Positions 1 to 6,443 of a stretch of 7,196 nt of DNA are shown in pieces (position 1 is the stretch's first letter; the number at the start of each line of letters is the position of its first letter). The stretch is from Hyphomicrobium sp. Its GTDB lineage: Bacteria; Pseudomonadota; Alphaproteobacteria; Rhizobiales; Hyphomicrobiaceae. The DNA lies in the NCBI GenBank assembly GCA_030598645.1, contig JAUVPN010000139.1:1-7196 (forward strand). Reading direction: 5' to 3'. A program made the translations under genes and the position numbers. The notes beneath the pieces are model-generated. The model saw only the letters and a program-made list of their open reading frames with translations. It was not told where the DNA came from and made no database searches.

Positions 1-3000
1 GTGACGGCAACGCTTAAGAAACTGCATCCAGACAAGCCAGTTACTATCGGCGGCCCTCTGCCGACCTACAGCGTTGTCATTCTTGCTGAGCATGGCGAAG
101 AGGTGCTCGAGAAGGGTGCGCTTGGCGAAATTGGCATCGCCGGCATAGGCGTTGCCGATGGATATCTCAACAGAGAAGAACTGACCGACAAGAAGTTCAT
201 CAGCGACTTCCTCAACATTCCGGGCAATTCGTCGAAGCGTATTTATCGGACGGGAGACCTTGGTCGTATCAACGAGCAGGATGAGGTCGAATTTCATGGC
301 CGCATCGATACCCAGGTGAAGGTGCGCGGCTATCGTATAGAGCTAGGGGAGATAGAGACAGTCATCTCCAAGCTCCCGCAAGTCTCGCAAGCGGTTGTAA
401 CCACTTATGAGGCGGAGCCCGGCGCGGTGGAGCTGGTTGCCTACTACACGCGACGTCAGGGTGCTACTGGAGTGAAGACGAGTGAGGTTTTGCAGGACCT
501 GCGCGCACATCTACCCGGTTATATGATTCCTGCCTTTTTTGAAGAGCTGCCCACGATTCCTATGACTGGGAGCAACAAGGCAGACCGCAAGGGCCTTCCA
601 GCTCCGAAGGGTCCCCGCGTCGCGGCGGGAAGCAGCCGGTTCGTTGCGCCAAGAACTAATACGGAAGAAAGGCTCGCGCGTGCGCTCGTTGCGGTGATGA
701 AAGTTGATAGTGTTTCCATTCACGACAACTTTTTCCACGACCTAGGCGCGCATTCGTTGCTGATGGCCCGCTTCTGCTCCGCCATTCGACGCGATTGGCC
801 CGCGGCCAACGTCTCGATGCGAGACATCTATCTAAACCCGACGGTTGAGAAACTCGCTGAGTGTTTGGCCTCGAGTACTGACGAGGTGGGCGTCGAGGAT
901 AAACGCGATCCACAACGCATTCCTTCCAATCTGGAATATTTCGGATGCGGTACGCTTCAGCTTCTTTTCTATCTGACCTTCGGCTTATTCACGCTGTGGG
1001 TGGTCGTACAAGGAGCCCTATGGACCTATGCGGCGATGGGCAATGTCGTCGAACTCTATGCGAGAATTTTCGTATTCCTCGTTGCCTCTTTCGTGGGCTT
1101 CAGCGCCCTTCCCATCGCCGCAAAATGGCTCCTGGTAGGGCGATGGAGGCAGGAGGTTGTTCCCATCTGGGGCCTTCGCTATTTCCGCTTTTGGGTCGTC
1201 AAGACGCTCATTCGTACTGCGCCCGCCGCCGCCTTCGTCGGCAGCCCAATCTACAATGTCTATCTGCGGCTTCTAGGAGCGCGTGTGGGCCGCAACGCTG
1301 TTATCGAGTCAAGAGTCATACCTGTTTGCACGGACCTTATTTCCTTCGGCAACGACGCCGTAATCCGAAAGGAAGCAGTTTTGACCGGGTACAAGGCTCA
1401 GTCCAACCGCATCTATACCGGTCCGGTGCGTATCGGCGACGGTGCCTATGTTGGCGTAGCGAGCGTGCTCGACATTGATACGCTTATGGAGGATGGAACT
1501 CAGCTTGGTCATGCTTCCTCGCTGCAAAGTGGTCAGCGGGCGTGCGAGGGAAAACGCTACCACGGCTCTCCGGCCGAAGAGACCCCGGCCAACTTCTGTA
1601 ACATTGACCCAAAAGACTGCACGCCGCAGCGGCGCGCGCTCTATTCGATCGTTCAGCTGACAGGCGTATTTGCTATCTATATGCCGTTGTTCGTGATGAC
1701 GCTCTACTATCTGTACTCACAGCTCGTCGGACAGCTGGCAGGTATTGAGTTCAATCTTGGAGCACCAGGCGCCACTTTGATTTCGTTGACTATCCCAGTG
1801 CTGCTGGCAAGTGCAGTGCTATTTTTCGGGGCGTTACTCGTCGGCCTTCTCATCGTCGGCCTTGTCCCAAGGCTGCTCATGCTGTTTTTGGCTAGGGACA
1901 AGACGTACGTGCTTTACGGTGCGCACTACGCCATCTACCGTGCCGTCGCTTTGCTCAGTAATTCGCCCGTATACAATCTCCTGTTCGGTGACAGCAATTA
2001 CATCGTCACTTACTTGCGCTGGGTTGGGTATCGTTTAATCGCGGTCGTACAAACCGGGTCAAACTTTGGGTGCAATCAGCGCCACGACTATCCTTTTCTA
2101 TGCAGCATTGGTAGCGGCACAATGATCTCCGACGGTCTGACAATGACCAATGCCGTTATGTCGAGTTCGTCATTTAAGCTCTCCGAGGTCAAAATTGGTG
2201 ACAAGAACTACTTAGGCAATAGAATCCACTACCCCGCTGGGGGTAAGACCGGCGCCAACTGCCTTCTAGGAACCAAGGTCATGGTGCCGATCGATGGCCC
2301 CATTCGCGAGAATGTCGGACTGTTGGGTTCCCCCGCTTTCGAAATTCCACGTGTTGTGGATAGAGATAAACTTGCTTTTCCGATCGTCGAGGGTGCGGCG
2401 CGCAAGGCGCGGGTCACCAAGAAGCTCTGGCACAATAGCATTACGATTGTTGCGTTCTTGTTTTGCCACTGGCTTCACTTCTTTGTCCTCCTGTTCGCAG
2501 GTTACATTGCGTTGCTGTTCTATCCAGAATTTGGCATTTGGAGTCTGTTTGTGTTCAGTGTAGTCGCATCGTTGTTCACTGTCGGTTTCTTCAGCGTCGT
2601 CGAGCGCGGAAGCTTGGGCTTTAGGAAGCTGCAGCCAAGGCTCGTGTCGATGTACGACGAATATTTCTGGACCCACGAGCGGTACTGGAAATCGTCTGGT
2701 CATCCTCTTTCCTCGCTCTTTAAGGGGACCCCGTTCAAGAATATCATCTCTCGCTTGCTCGGCGTCCGTATGGGCAAGAAAGTCTTCGACGATGGTTGCA
2801 GTTTTTTCGACAAGAGCTTGATCGAAATTGGCGACTACTCGAACCTTAATGAACTAAGCGTTGTACATGGCCACTCACTCGAAGAGGGCATCTTCAAGAC
2901 GGACAAAATTAGAATCGGGAAAGGGTGCAGCATCGGTTTGGCTGCGTTTGTCCACTATGGCGTGAGCATGGGGGATAACGTGGCACTTGGGGCGGATTCG

Positions 3001-3084
3001 TTTCTGATGAAAGGTGAAAGCCCTGACTCGGATACAACCTGGCGCGGCAATCCAGCGAAGGCTGTTGGCAAGGTTGTGCGCTGA
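1..3084 (+). CDS. Pls/PosA-type non-ribosomal peptide synthetase, 3' part (end of A domain, carrier domain, membrane/LbH C-terminal block)
   Basis: The frame is open from the first base, so the gene starts upstream and the GTG at base 1 is probably not the start. The visible 1027 residues begin inside an adenylation domain: A7 motif YRTGDL (82-87), A8 motif GRIDTQVKVRGYRIELGEIE (100-119), and the A10 lysine in GSNKADR (K193). A carrier domain follows (about 214-290), with the phosphopantetheine serine S252 in DLGAHSL, normally LGGHSL. There is no condensation or thioesterase domain after it. Instead hydrophobic segments (about 318-341, 349-377, 549-572, 592-630, 813-840, 844-866) alternate with three soluble modules; the first and third carry hexapeptide-like (left-handed beta-helix) repeats. 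This matches the known layout of epsilon-poly-L-lysine synthetase (Pls), whose tandem C-terminal modules join carrier-bound amino acids into an isopeptide homopolymer at the membrane. The substrate cannot be read because the specificity-determining part of the A domain lies outside the window. The family call is firm; the product is unknown. Confidence 0.92.
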   Translation: MTATLKKLHPDKPVTIGGPLPTYSVVILAEHGEEVLEKGALGEIGIAGIGVADGYLNREELTDKKFISDFLNIPGNSSKRIYRTGDLGRINEQDEVEFHGRIDTQVKVRGYRIELGEIETVISKLPQVSQAVVTTYEAEPGAVELVAYYTRRQGATGVKTSEVLQDLRAHLPGYMIPAFFEELPTIPMTGSNKADRKGLPAPKGPRVAAGSSRFVAPRTNTEERLARALVAVMKVDSVSIHDNFFHDLGAHSLLMARFCSAIRRDWPAANVSMRDIYLNPTVEKLAECLASSTDEVGVEDKRDPQRIPSNLEYFGCGTLQLLFYLTFGLFTLWVVVQGALWTYAAMGNVVELYARIFVFLVASFVGFSALPIAAKWLLVGRWRQEVVPIWGLRYFRFWVVKTLIRTAPAAAFVGSPIYNVYLRLLGARVGRNAVIESRVIPVCTDLISFGNDAVIRKEAVLTGYKAQSNRIYTGPVRIGDGAYVGVASVLDIDTLMEDGTQLGHASSLQSGQRACEGKRYHGSPAEETPANFCNIDPKDCTPQRRALYSIVQLTGVFAIYMPLFVMTLYYLYSQLVGQLAGIEFNLGAPGATLISLTIPVLLASAVLFFGALLVGLLIVGLVPRLLMLFLARDKTYVLYGAHYAIYRAVALLSNSPVYNLLFGDSNYIVTYLRWVGYRLIAVVQTGSNFGCNQRHDYPFLCSIGSGTMISDGLTMTNAVMSSSSFKLSEVKIGDKNYLGNRIHYPAGGKTGANCLLGTKVMVPIDGPIRENVGLLGSPAFEIPRVVDRDKLAFPIVEGAARKARVTKKLWHNSITIVAFLFCHWLHFFVLLFAGYIALLFYPEFGIWSLFVFSVVASLFTVGFFSVVERGSLGFRKLQPRLVSMYDEYFWTHERYWKSSGHPLSSLFKGTPFKNIISRLLGVRMGKKVFDDGCSFFDKSLIEIGDYSNLNELSVVHGHSLEEGIFKTDKIRIGKGCSIGLAAFVHYGVSMGDNVALGADSFLMKGESPDSDTTWRGNPAKAVGKVVR

Positions 3085-3146
3085 ACGCCGTTGATCGAAA
3101 TTAGCTTACCGTCGGTGGGAACGTCGGCTTCTCAAAGGGTAGAGCG

Positions 3147-3664
3147 GTGTCATTAAAGGACTGTCCTAAGTCCCATCCTTCGAAATTGCGCTGCGCTCGA
3201 AAGCGCCTCCAAGCTGTCGTGGCGATGCGCGAGGACACGTCACGGCGCGGCCTTGCTCCATATGAATTGAGCGGCTTTTCAGTCGCGAGGGAGCCAAGCG
3301 GCCGGCCCATCGTGCTCGGAAGCGACCTGCAATTTTCCCTGAGCTTGCCGACGGAGTAACCGCGGTTGTGCTCGCGCCGGTGCCGGTTGGCGTAGGCGTT
3401 CAATGCTTCGACCCGGATTTCGACGTCTTGGATATTGACCCCGCCTTGTTCGGTGAGCCGGATTATTGCGTCCTACAAACTTGTGACGTTTCCTCGCGCC
3501 GGGATTCCTTCTACCGCTTGTGGAGGCTGAAAGAGGCGAACCTAAAGTTGCGCGGGCAAAATCTGCTTACCGATACCCTACCCAGCATTTCGGGTGCGTG
3601 CGACACGAGCACAGCATGGATTACAAGCGCCAGCGGCCACTACTGCGTCGGGGCCAGTCGGTAG
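3147..3664 (+). pseudogene. Decayed Sfp-type 4'-phosphopantetheinyl transferase (frameshifted, metal ligands lost)
   Basis: Two reading frames join into one transferase-like protein of about 172 residues. The first (GTG 3147, stop 3357-3359) ends with SGRPIVLGSDLQFSLS, matching the GKP...FNLSH region of Sfp-type enzymes, which move phosphopantetheine from CoA to a carrier-protein serine. The second frame continues as ADGVTAVVLAPVPVGVGVQ and later FYRLWRLKEANLKLRGQNL, matching the GVDVE and W-x-x-KEA-x-x-K-x-x-G motifs. The frames meet at 3345-3346, where the His codon of FSLSH should be, as if one base were deleted. The magnesium-binding Asp is Gly (3395-3397) and the Glu two residues later is Gln (3401-3403); each fits a single-base change. 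The Glu of KEA is kept. The N-terminus looks short for the family. The gene starts 62 bases after the synthetase, on the same strand, with AAAGGG (3134-3139) as a possible ribosome site. The partner role is inferred from position; loss of activity is inferred from the lesions. Confidence 0.8.
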
Positions 3665-4004
3665 ATGCAGCCCCCAGAATGTATCGCCCCGCCCTGTCCT
3701 GGCTCTCCCGCCGACACTGCGGCACCTTCACAACTCATCCCCAGTAGTCCCCGGCGCTAGGGGCCATTTTTGCTTGTGCGCTTTATATTCTCGTCGGGTG
3801 TCACATTCGTTCAGCTTGCTTTTGGCCACGTATCGCTTCATATACATGGCGCCGGTGCGATCCGAGGTGGACCGCGCCCTCATGATTTTTGGATTAGAAC
3901 AGCGCGCCACCGGCCGTTTGCCCTTTCCTAAGACTGAGACTCCGGATGGATGGCGTGCCGTTCGGCGACTGGCTTAAGAGCACGCCCATTGGGAAAGGAA
4001 ACCC
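3665..4004. other. 340-base gap: probable cold shock gene promoter and leader
   Basis: No convincing protein-coding gene is seen on either strand. The right half is best read as the promoter and 5' leader of the cold shock gene that follows. Short open frames cross it (for example + strand to 3977 and - strand 3728-3910), but they show no recognisable family, and their starts lack convincing ribosome sites. The left part, just after the decayed transferase, may be further eroded sequence. Confidence 0.5.
3816..3844 (+). promoter_or_regulatory. Possible sigma-70-type promoter of the cold shock gene
   Basis: TTGCTT (3816-3821) is followed after 17 bases by CATATA (3839-3844), a fair match to housekeeping -35/-10 boxes. 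Transcription would start near 3851 and give a leader of about 150 bases before the cold shock start codon. Long leaders are typical of cold-inducible csp genes. This is motif reading only; other weak matches exist nearby, for example around TTTATATTC at 3781-3790. Confidence 0.35.
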
Positions 4005-4220
4005 ATGGACCGCATCACGGGAACCGTGAAATTCTTCAACACGAGCAAGGGCTACGGCTTCGTGCAGCCTGACGATGGCTCCAAGGACGTGTTCGTCCAC
4101 ATCAGTGCGCTGGAGCGCTCAGGTATTCAGGGCCTCAACGAGGGCGACAAGATTACGTTTGTGCTTGAGGATGACCAACGTGGCCGCGGCAAGCAGGCCG
4201 CCCAGGTCGAACTCGCCTGA
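4005..4220 (+). CDS. CspA-family cold shock protein
   Basis: This encodes a complete single cold-shock domain of 71 residues, the normal size for the family. The RNA-binding motifs are clear: RNP1 KGYGFV (15-20) and RNP2 VFVHIS (29-34). The N-terminal TGTVKFFN and the closing KQAAQVEL are also typical. Such proteins bind single-stranded RNA and DNA in the cytoplasm and melt RNA structure, often in the cold or in stationary phase. The ATG at 4005 is supported by a purine-rich ribosome site (GGGAAAGGAA, 3991-4000). The gene stands alone: a strong terminator follows and the next gene is convergent. Which csp paralogue it is, and whether it is cold-induced, cannot be told from the protein. Confidence 0.97.
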   Translation: MDRITGTVKFFNTSKGYGFVQPDDGSKDVFVHISALERSGIQGLNEGDKITFVLEDDQRGRGKQAAQVELA

Positions 4221-4247
4221 CGCTTCTACGTTCAGGATTGATATGAG

Positions 4248-4281
4248 AATGCCGCCGGCAAAAACCGGCGGCATTTGTTTT
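4248..4281 (+). terminator. Rho-independent terminator after the cold shock gene
   Basis: ATGCCGCCGG (4249-4258) and CCGGCGGCAT (4265-4274) form a perfect 10-bp stem, with one more A-T pair at its base, around the six-base loop CAAAAA. The run TTTGTTTT follows on the + strand. It lies 28 bases after the cold shock stop codon. On the other strand the stem is not followed by a T run, so it suits the cold shock gene best, though the stem may also block readthrough from the convergent amidase. Confidence 0.88.
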
Positions 4282-4282
4282 G

Positions 4283-5458
4283 TCAGGGGATGCCTAACTT
4301 GGTTGCCGCATGCAGCAGCATGCGATCGGCGTTCTTGGGCCCGACCAATGAGAGACCCATCGGGCATCCCTCGACAACTGCCAGAGGAATGGAAATCTCC
4401 GGAAGACCAAGCATGGGGGAAATACAGGATAGTTTGAGTGTGTTCTCCCTTTGGGCCGGAGCAATGCTGTCGCTGAGGCCTCTCTTCGGAGCGATTGTGG
4501 GCGCAGTGGGCAACATGATCACGGCGTCGTCGCCAAGCAAACCGGTGATCTTGTCGGTTATGGCGCTGCGGAATGTTTGAGCATCTTTAGTGTCAGCATT
4601 CGCATCACGTTCAGCAGCAGTAAAGCGTTGGGCCACTTGTGCTCCGAAGCATGGATGTACGCGCTTGATCCATTCGCCATAAGCAGCCCAAATCTCTGGA
4701 GGGCGCAGCACATTGAACGCGGCGAGACAATCGGCAATATCATCTTTGCTCAGGGTCACCCGTTCTATAGGTGCAATCGACTGGCATACTTGGCGAGTCG
4801 CCGCTTCGAGCGCCGGCCGTGCGCTGGCATCGGCAAGATCGAAGGCTTCTTCAAGCAGCAGAATGCGCTGAATCGATTTCATGTCTTTAGCGTCGGCACC
4901 GAGGATGACGTCGCCGACGCGACCGAGAACCTTAGCATCGCGGGCCACCCATCCGACCGTGTCGAAACTGGGAGAGAGAGGCAGGACCCCTTCGACCGAA
5001 ATCCGTCCGTGTGTAGGTCGCAGGCCGTAAAGCCCGCAATAGCTGGCGGGAATTCGTATGGAGCCAGCAGTGTCTGTTCCAAGTGCGAAATCGACCAGCC
5101 CTCCGGCGGTGGCCGCTGCCGAGCCGCTTGATGAGCCGCCGGGAACGCGATCCGGTGCAACAGTATTTTTAGGGGTCCCGTAATGAGCGTTTTCGCCGAG
5201 CAGGCTGAAAGCCAGCTCGTCGGCAATGGTGACGCCAATTAAGTGGGCGCCAGCGTTAAGGCACATTTGTACCGCAGGTGCGGTTAGTTGCGCTGGTTTG
5301 TGCGTAGCCAACCAGTCAGGATTTCCGCCGCCAGTCGTGATGCCGTCAAGATCGAACACATCCTTGACCGCGAATTTTATTTTGGCCAGTGGACCGCCTT
5401 TAGCGGCATCATTGCACCTGTCCACGTACAGTCGGAAGGCGCCAAGATCATCGCTCAT
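4283..5458 (-). CDS. Amidase-signature family hydrolase
   Basis: This 391-residue protein has the full Ser-cisSer-Lys triad of the amidase signature family: K32 in FAVKDVFDLDG, S109 in PGGSSSGSAAA and S133 in DTAGSIRIPAS. The 24-residue gap between the two serines is the family's usual spacing. These cytoplasmic enzymes hydrolyse carboxamides to acid plus ammonia or amine. The substrate cannot be predicted here, and GatA is unlikely because the protein is clearly shorter than the usual 450-500 residues and no gatB or gatC is nearby. Short forms of this kind are common in rhizobia. The ATG at 5456-5458 is preferred over a GTG seven codons upstream (5477-5479): AGGGA lies 10 bases before the ATG, the GTG has no clear ribosome site, and MSDDLGAF is a natural start for this subgroup. 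It converges on the cold shock gene. Two dyads upstream may control it. Confidence 0.94.
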   Translation of the reverse strand: MSDDLGAFRLYVDRCNDAAKGGPLAKIKFAVKDVFDLDGITTGGGNPDWLATHKPAQLTAPAVQMCLNAGAHLIGVTIADELAFSLLGENAHYGTPKNTVAPDRVPGGSSSGSAAATAGGLVDFALGTDTAGSIRIPASYCGLYGLRPTHGRISVEGVLPLSPSFDTVGWVARDAKVLGRVGDVILGADAKDMKSIQRILLLEEAFDLADASARPALEAATRQVCQSIAPIERVTLSKDDIADCLAAFNVLRPPEIWAAYGEWIKRVHPCFGAQVAQRFTAAERDANADTKDAQTFRSAITDKITGLLGDDAVIMLPTAPTIAPKRGLSDSIAPAQRENTLKLSCISPMLGLPEISIPLAVVEGCPMGLSLVGPKNADRMLLHAATKLGIP

Positions 5459-5468
5459 TATCGCTGGG

Positions 5469-5473
5469 TCCCT
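5469..5473 (-). promoter_or_regulatory. Ribosome binding site that decides the amidase start
   Basis: AGGGA on the minus strand ends 10 bases before the ATG at 5458-5456. Spacing is slightly long but usable. It falls inside the extension that a GTG start at 5479 would translate, so it argues for the shorter protein. Confidence 0.5.
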
Positions 5474-5533
5474 GCGCACGTTGCCGATTTACCACTAGAG
5501 CACCTCAAGAGTGGTCCATATCGTTGCAGCGCT

Positions 5534-5545
5534 CTCGCATGCGAG
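5534..5545. repeat. 12-bp perfect palindrome CTCGCATGCGAG
   Basis: This is a perfect dyad in the 171-base gap between the amidase start and the end of the RAM-domain gene. It shares its CTCGC/GCGAG arms with a second dyad 30 bases away, and lies about 75-90 bases upstream of the amidase ATG. A repressor or activator operator is possible; no regulator is encoded next to it apart from the RAM protein, which has no DNA-binding domain. Confidence 0.5.
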
Positions 5546-5562
5546 GCATGTAAGTCCCTTCA

Positions 5563-5577
5563 TCTCGCCTTGCGAGA
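5563..5577. repeat. Inverted repeat TCTCGC-CTT-GCGAGA
   Basis: Six-base arms surround a three-base centre. The inner CTCGC/GCGAG arms are identical to those of the palindrome at 5534-5545; the centres lie 30.5 bases apart, close to three helical turns. On the minus strand it follows the RAM-domain gene by about 53 bases and has no T run after it, so an operator is more likely than a terminator. Confidence 0.45.
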
Positions 5578-5629
5578 AGAAGGAACAAGGATCAGCCTAC
5601 ATATACTTATTTCGGTCTGGGATTTCACT

Positions 5630-5884
5630 CTACCTTTGAACCGGGCGCACCGCTGCGACGATGTTCGTTTGTACGATTCCATCGACCGGCGAAATCTTCT
5701 CTAAGATAGCCTTGCTTGCGCTGTCGTAGCTGTTGCAGTCGAGTTGACCGACGATCTTTTGATCTGACAACATAACGACGTTGGCGAACTTGCAGTTGGC
5801 AAGTTCGATCCCTTTCAAGGTATCCACGACCTCGGTTGGGTTGGCCGCTCTTAGCAATTCGATAAAGAGATAGATATTGACCAT
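5630..5884 (-). CDS. Stand-alone RAM (Lrp/AsnC ligand-binding) domain protein
   Basis: This 84-residue protein fits the C-terminal effector domain of Lrp/AsnC regulators without the helix-turn-helix. It follows the expected beta-alpha-beta-beta-alpha-beta order: VNIYLFIELL, helix TEVVDTLKGIE, strand CKFANVVMLS, strand KIVGQLDC, helix SASKAILEKI, then the closing strand DGIVQTNIVAAVR. RAM domains form ring oligomers and bind amino acids or related small molecules. Stand-alone forms may tune full-length Lrp proteins or act as enzymes or sensors. The ATG at 5884 is chosen over one seven codons upstream because GGAGAG (5891-5896) sits six bases before it. It lies between a small basic protein gene and the amidase, all on the minus strand with gaps over 160 bases, so a shared operon is not obvious. 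The call rests on pattern and length and is good but not certain. Confidence 0.82.
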   Translation of the reverse strand: MVNIYLFIELLRAANPTEVVDTLKGIELANCKFANVVMLSDQKIVGQLDCNSYDSASKAILEKISPVDGIVQTNIVAAVRPVQR

Positions 5885-5890
5885 CTGTTT

Positions 5891-5896
5891 CTCTCC
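5891..5896 (-). promoter_or_regulatory. Ribosome binding site that decides the RAM-domain gene start
   Basis: GGAGAG on the minus strand is six bases from the ATG at 5884-5882. The alternative upstream ATG (5905-5903) would place this site inside the coding region, so the 84-residue form is preferred. Confidence 0.75.
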
Positions 5897-5922
5897 GTTT
5901 TGCATTTTGGCGAGCCGGCAAA

Positions 5923-5936
5923 ATGTGGGCGCACAT
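5923..5936. repeat. Short inverted repeat ATGTG-GGCG-CACAT upstream of the RAM-domain gene
   Basis: Five-base perfect arms flank a four-base centre, 39 bases upstream of the RAM gene's ATG, where an operator or early leader element could sit. It is short enough to arise by chance. Confidence 0.3.
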
Positions 5937-5990
5937 GTTCTGCGTCCAGACTGCCAACGGGTCTACGATGATACGCCTCCCCCGTATGGT

Positions 5991-6000
5991 TTGGTACCAA
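5991..6000. repeat. 10-bp perfect palindrome TTGGTACCAA
   Basis: This dyad lies about 107 bases upstream of the RAM-domain start. Its TGGTACCA core is of the kind bound by some GntR-type regulators. No matching promoter boxes could be fixed next to it, so the role is open. Confidence 0.3.
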
Positions 6001-6022
6001 GGCAATCTCTCCGGGGACAATT

Positions 6023-6039
6023 CGCGTTAAAGGAACGCG
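6023..6039 (-). terminator. Possible stem-loop after the small basic protein gene
   Basis: CGCGTT and AACGCG form a six-base-pair stem around a five-base loop, 12 bases beyond the stop of the small basic gene on the minus strand. The following minus-strand bases (AATTGTCC) are only weakly T-rich, so it is a doubtful terminator and could instead be a protein-binding dyad. Confidence 0.3.
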
Positions 6040-6051
6040 TCTGAGGGATGC

Positions 6052-6219
6052 CTAGACTTTGGCAGTAGCCGTGGCTACGCGAGCCATGCCAGCCTGCTTT
6101 TTCAGACGCTTGCGCGCTGCGGCCGTGTTGCCCTGGTTGCGCGTTAGCTTGGCGCGAGGGATGGCTCGACGTTTCTTCTTTTTCTGCGTTTCTACGTGGC
6201 GATGGGTGCGCTTGTTCAT
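6052..6219 (-). CDS. Small, highly basic protein of 55 residues, function unknown
   Basis: The minus-strand frame runs from ATG (6219-6217) to TAG (6054-6052). The product begins MNKRTHRHVETQKKKKRR and continues with an Ala/Lys/Arg-rich half containing TAAARKRLKKQ. It has 19 Lys or Arg residues and a single acidic residue (E10). About two thirds of codons end in G or C, which supports coding. The composition suggests binding to nucleic acid or another polyanion, and the C-terminal half could form a basic helix. I do not recognise a named family. The ribosome site is weak (GGTAAG, ending seven bases before the ATG). The longer overlapping frame at 5963-6232 on the same strand has a random-looking composition and is taken as its shadow. 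The gene is alone, with gaps of over 160 bases on both sides. Confidence 0.6.
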   Translation of the reverse strand: MNKRTHRHVETQKKKKRRAIPRAKLTRNQGNTAAARKRLKKQAGMARVATATAKV

Positions 6220-6443
6220 AGTGTCTTACCAAGATCTCGGGGGTCTAAGGCCGCGCGACGGCTCTGCACGTCGGCCTCCTCTAAGTGATCCAGCCCCAAG
6301 AAGCAAGGGTTTCAAAAGATTGGGCCTCGGTGTGACATAAAATCGTAATAGGACTCGATTAGCCGAACCCCTGAGATCAAACGCGATAGCGTCCAGCTGT
6401 GGGAGCCGCTGCGTCGCCATCCGAGGTAAACGGGGATGGAATA

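Noticed and set aside
945..1478. 177-codon + strand frame inside the synthetase gene
   Set aside because: It is a shifted-frame shadow rich in Arg, Ser and Cys; the synthetase frame encodes coherent membrane and hexapeptide segments over the same bases.
3728..3910. 60-codon minus-strand frame in the gap before the cold shock gene
   Set aside because: Neither its first start nor the inner ATGs has a ribosome site, the product has no recognisable pattern, and it overlaps the probable cold shock promoter and leader.
4451..5131. 226-codon + strand frame opposite the amidase gene
   Set aside because: The minus strand carries an intact amidase with its full catalytic triad; the opposing frame shows no family pattern.
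5963..6232. 89-codon minus-strand frame over the small basic gene
   Set aside because: Its His/Ser/Arg/Gly-rich product looks like a frame shadow; the other frame (6052-6219) has better third-position bias and ends cleanly.
6280..6300. Minus-strand GGCTGGATCAC, identical to bases near the 3' end of 16S rRNA
   Set aside because: Only 11 bases match and the flanks do not resemble rRNA, so this is taken as chance.
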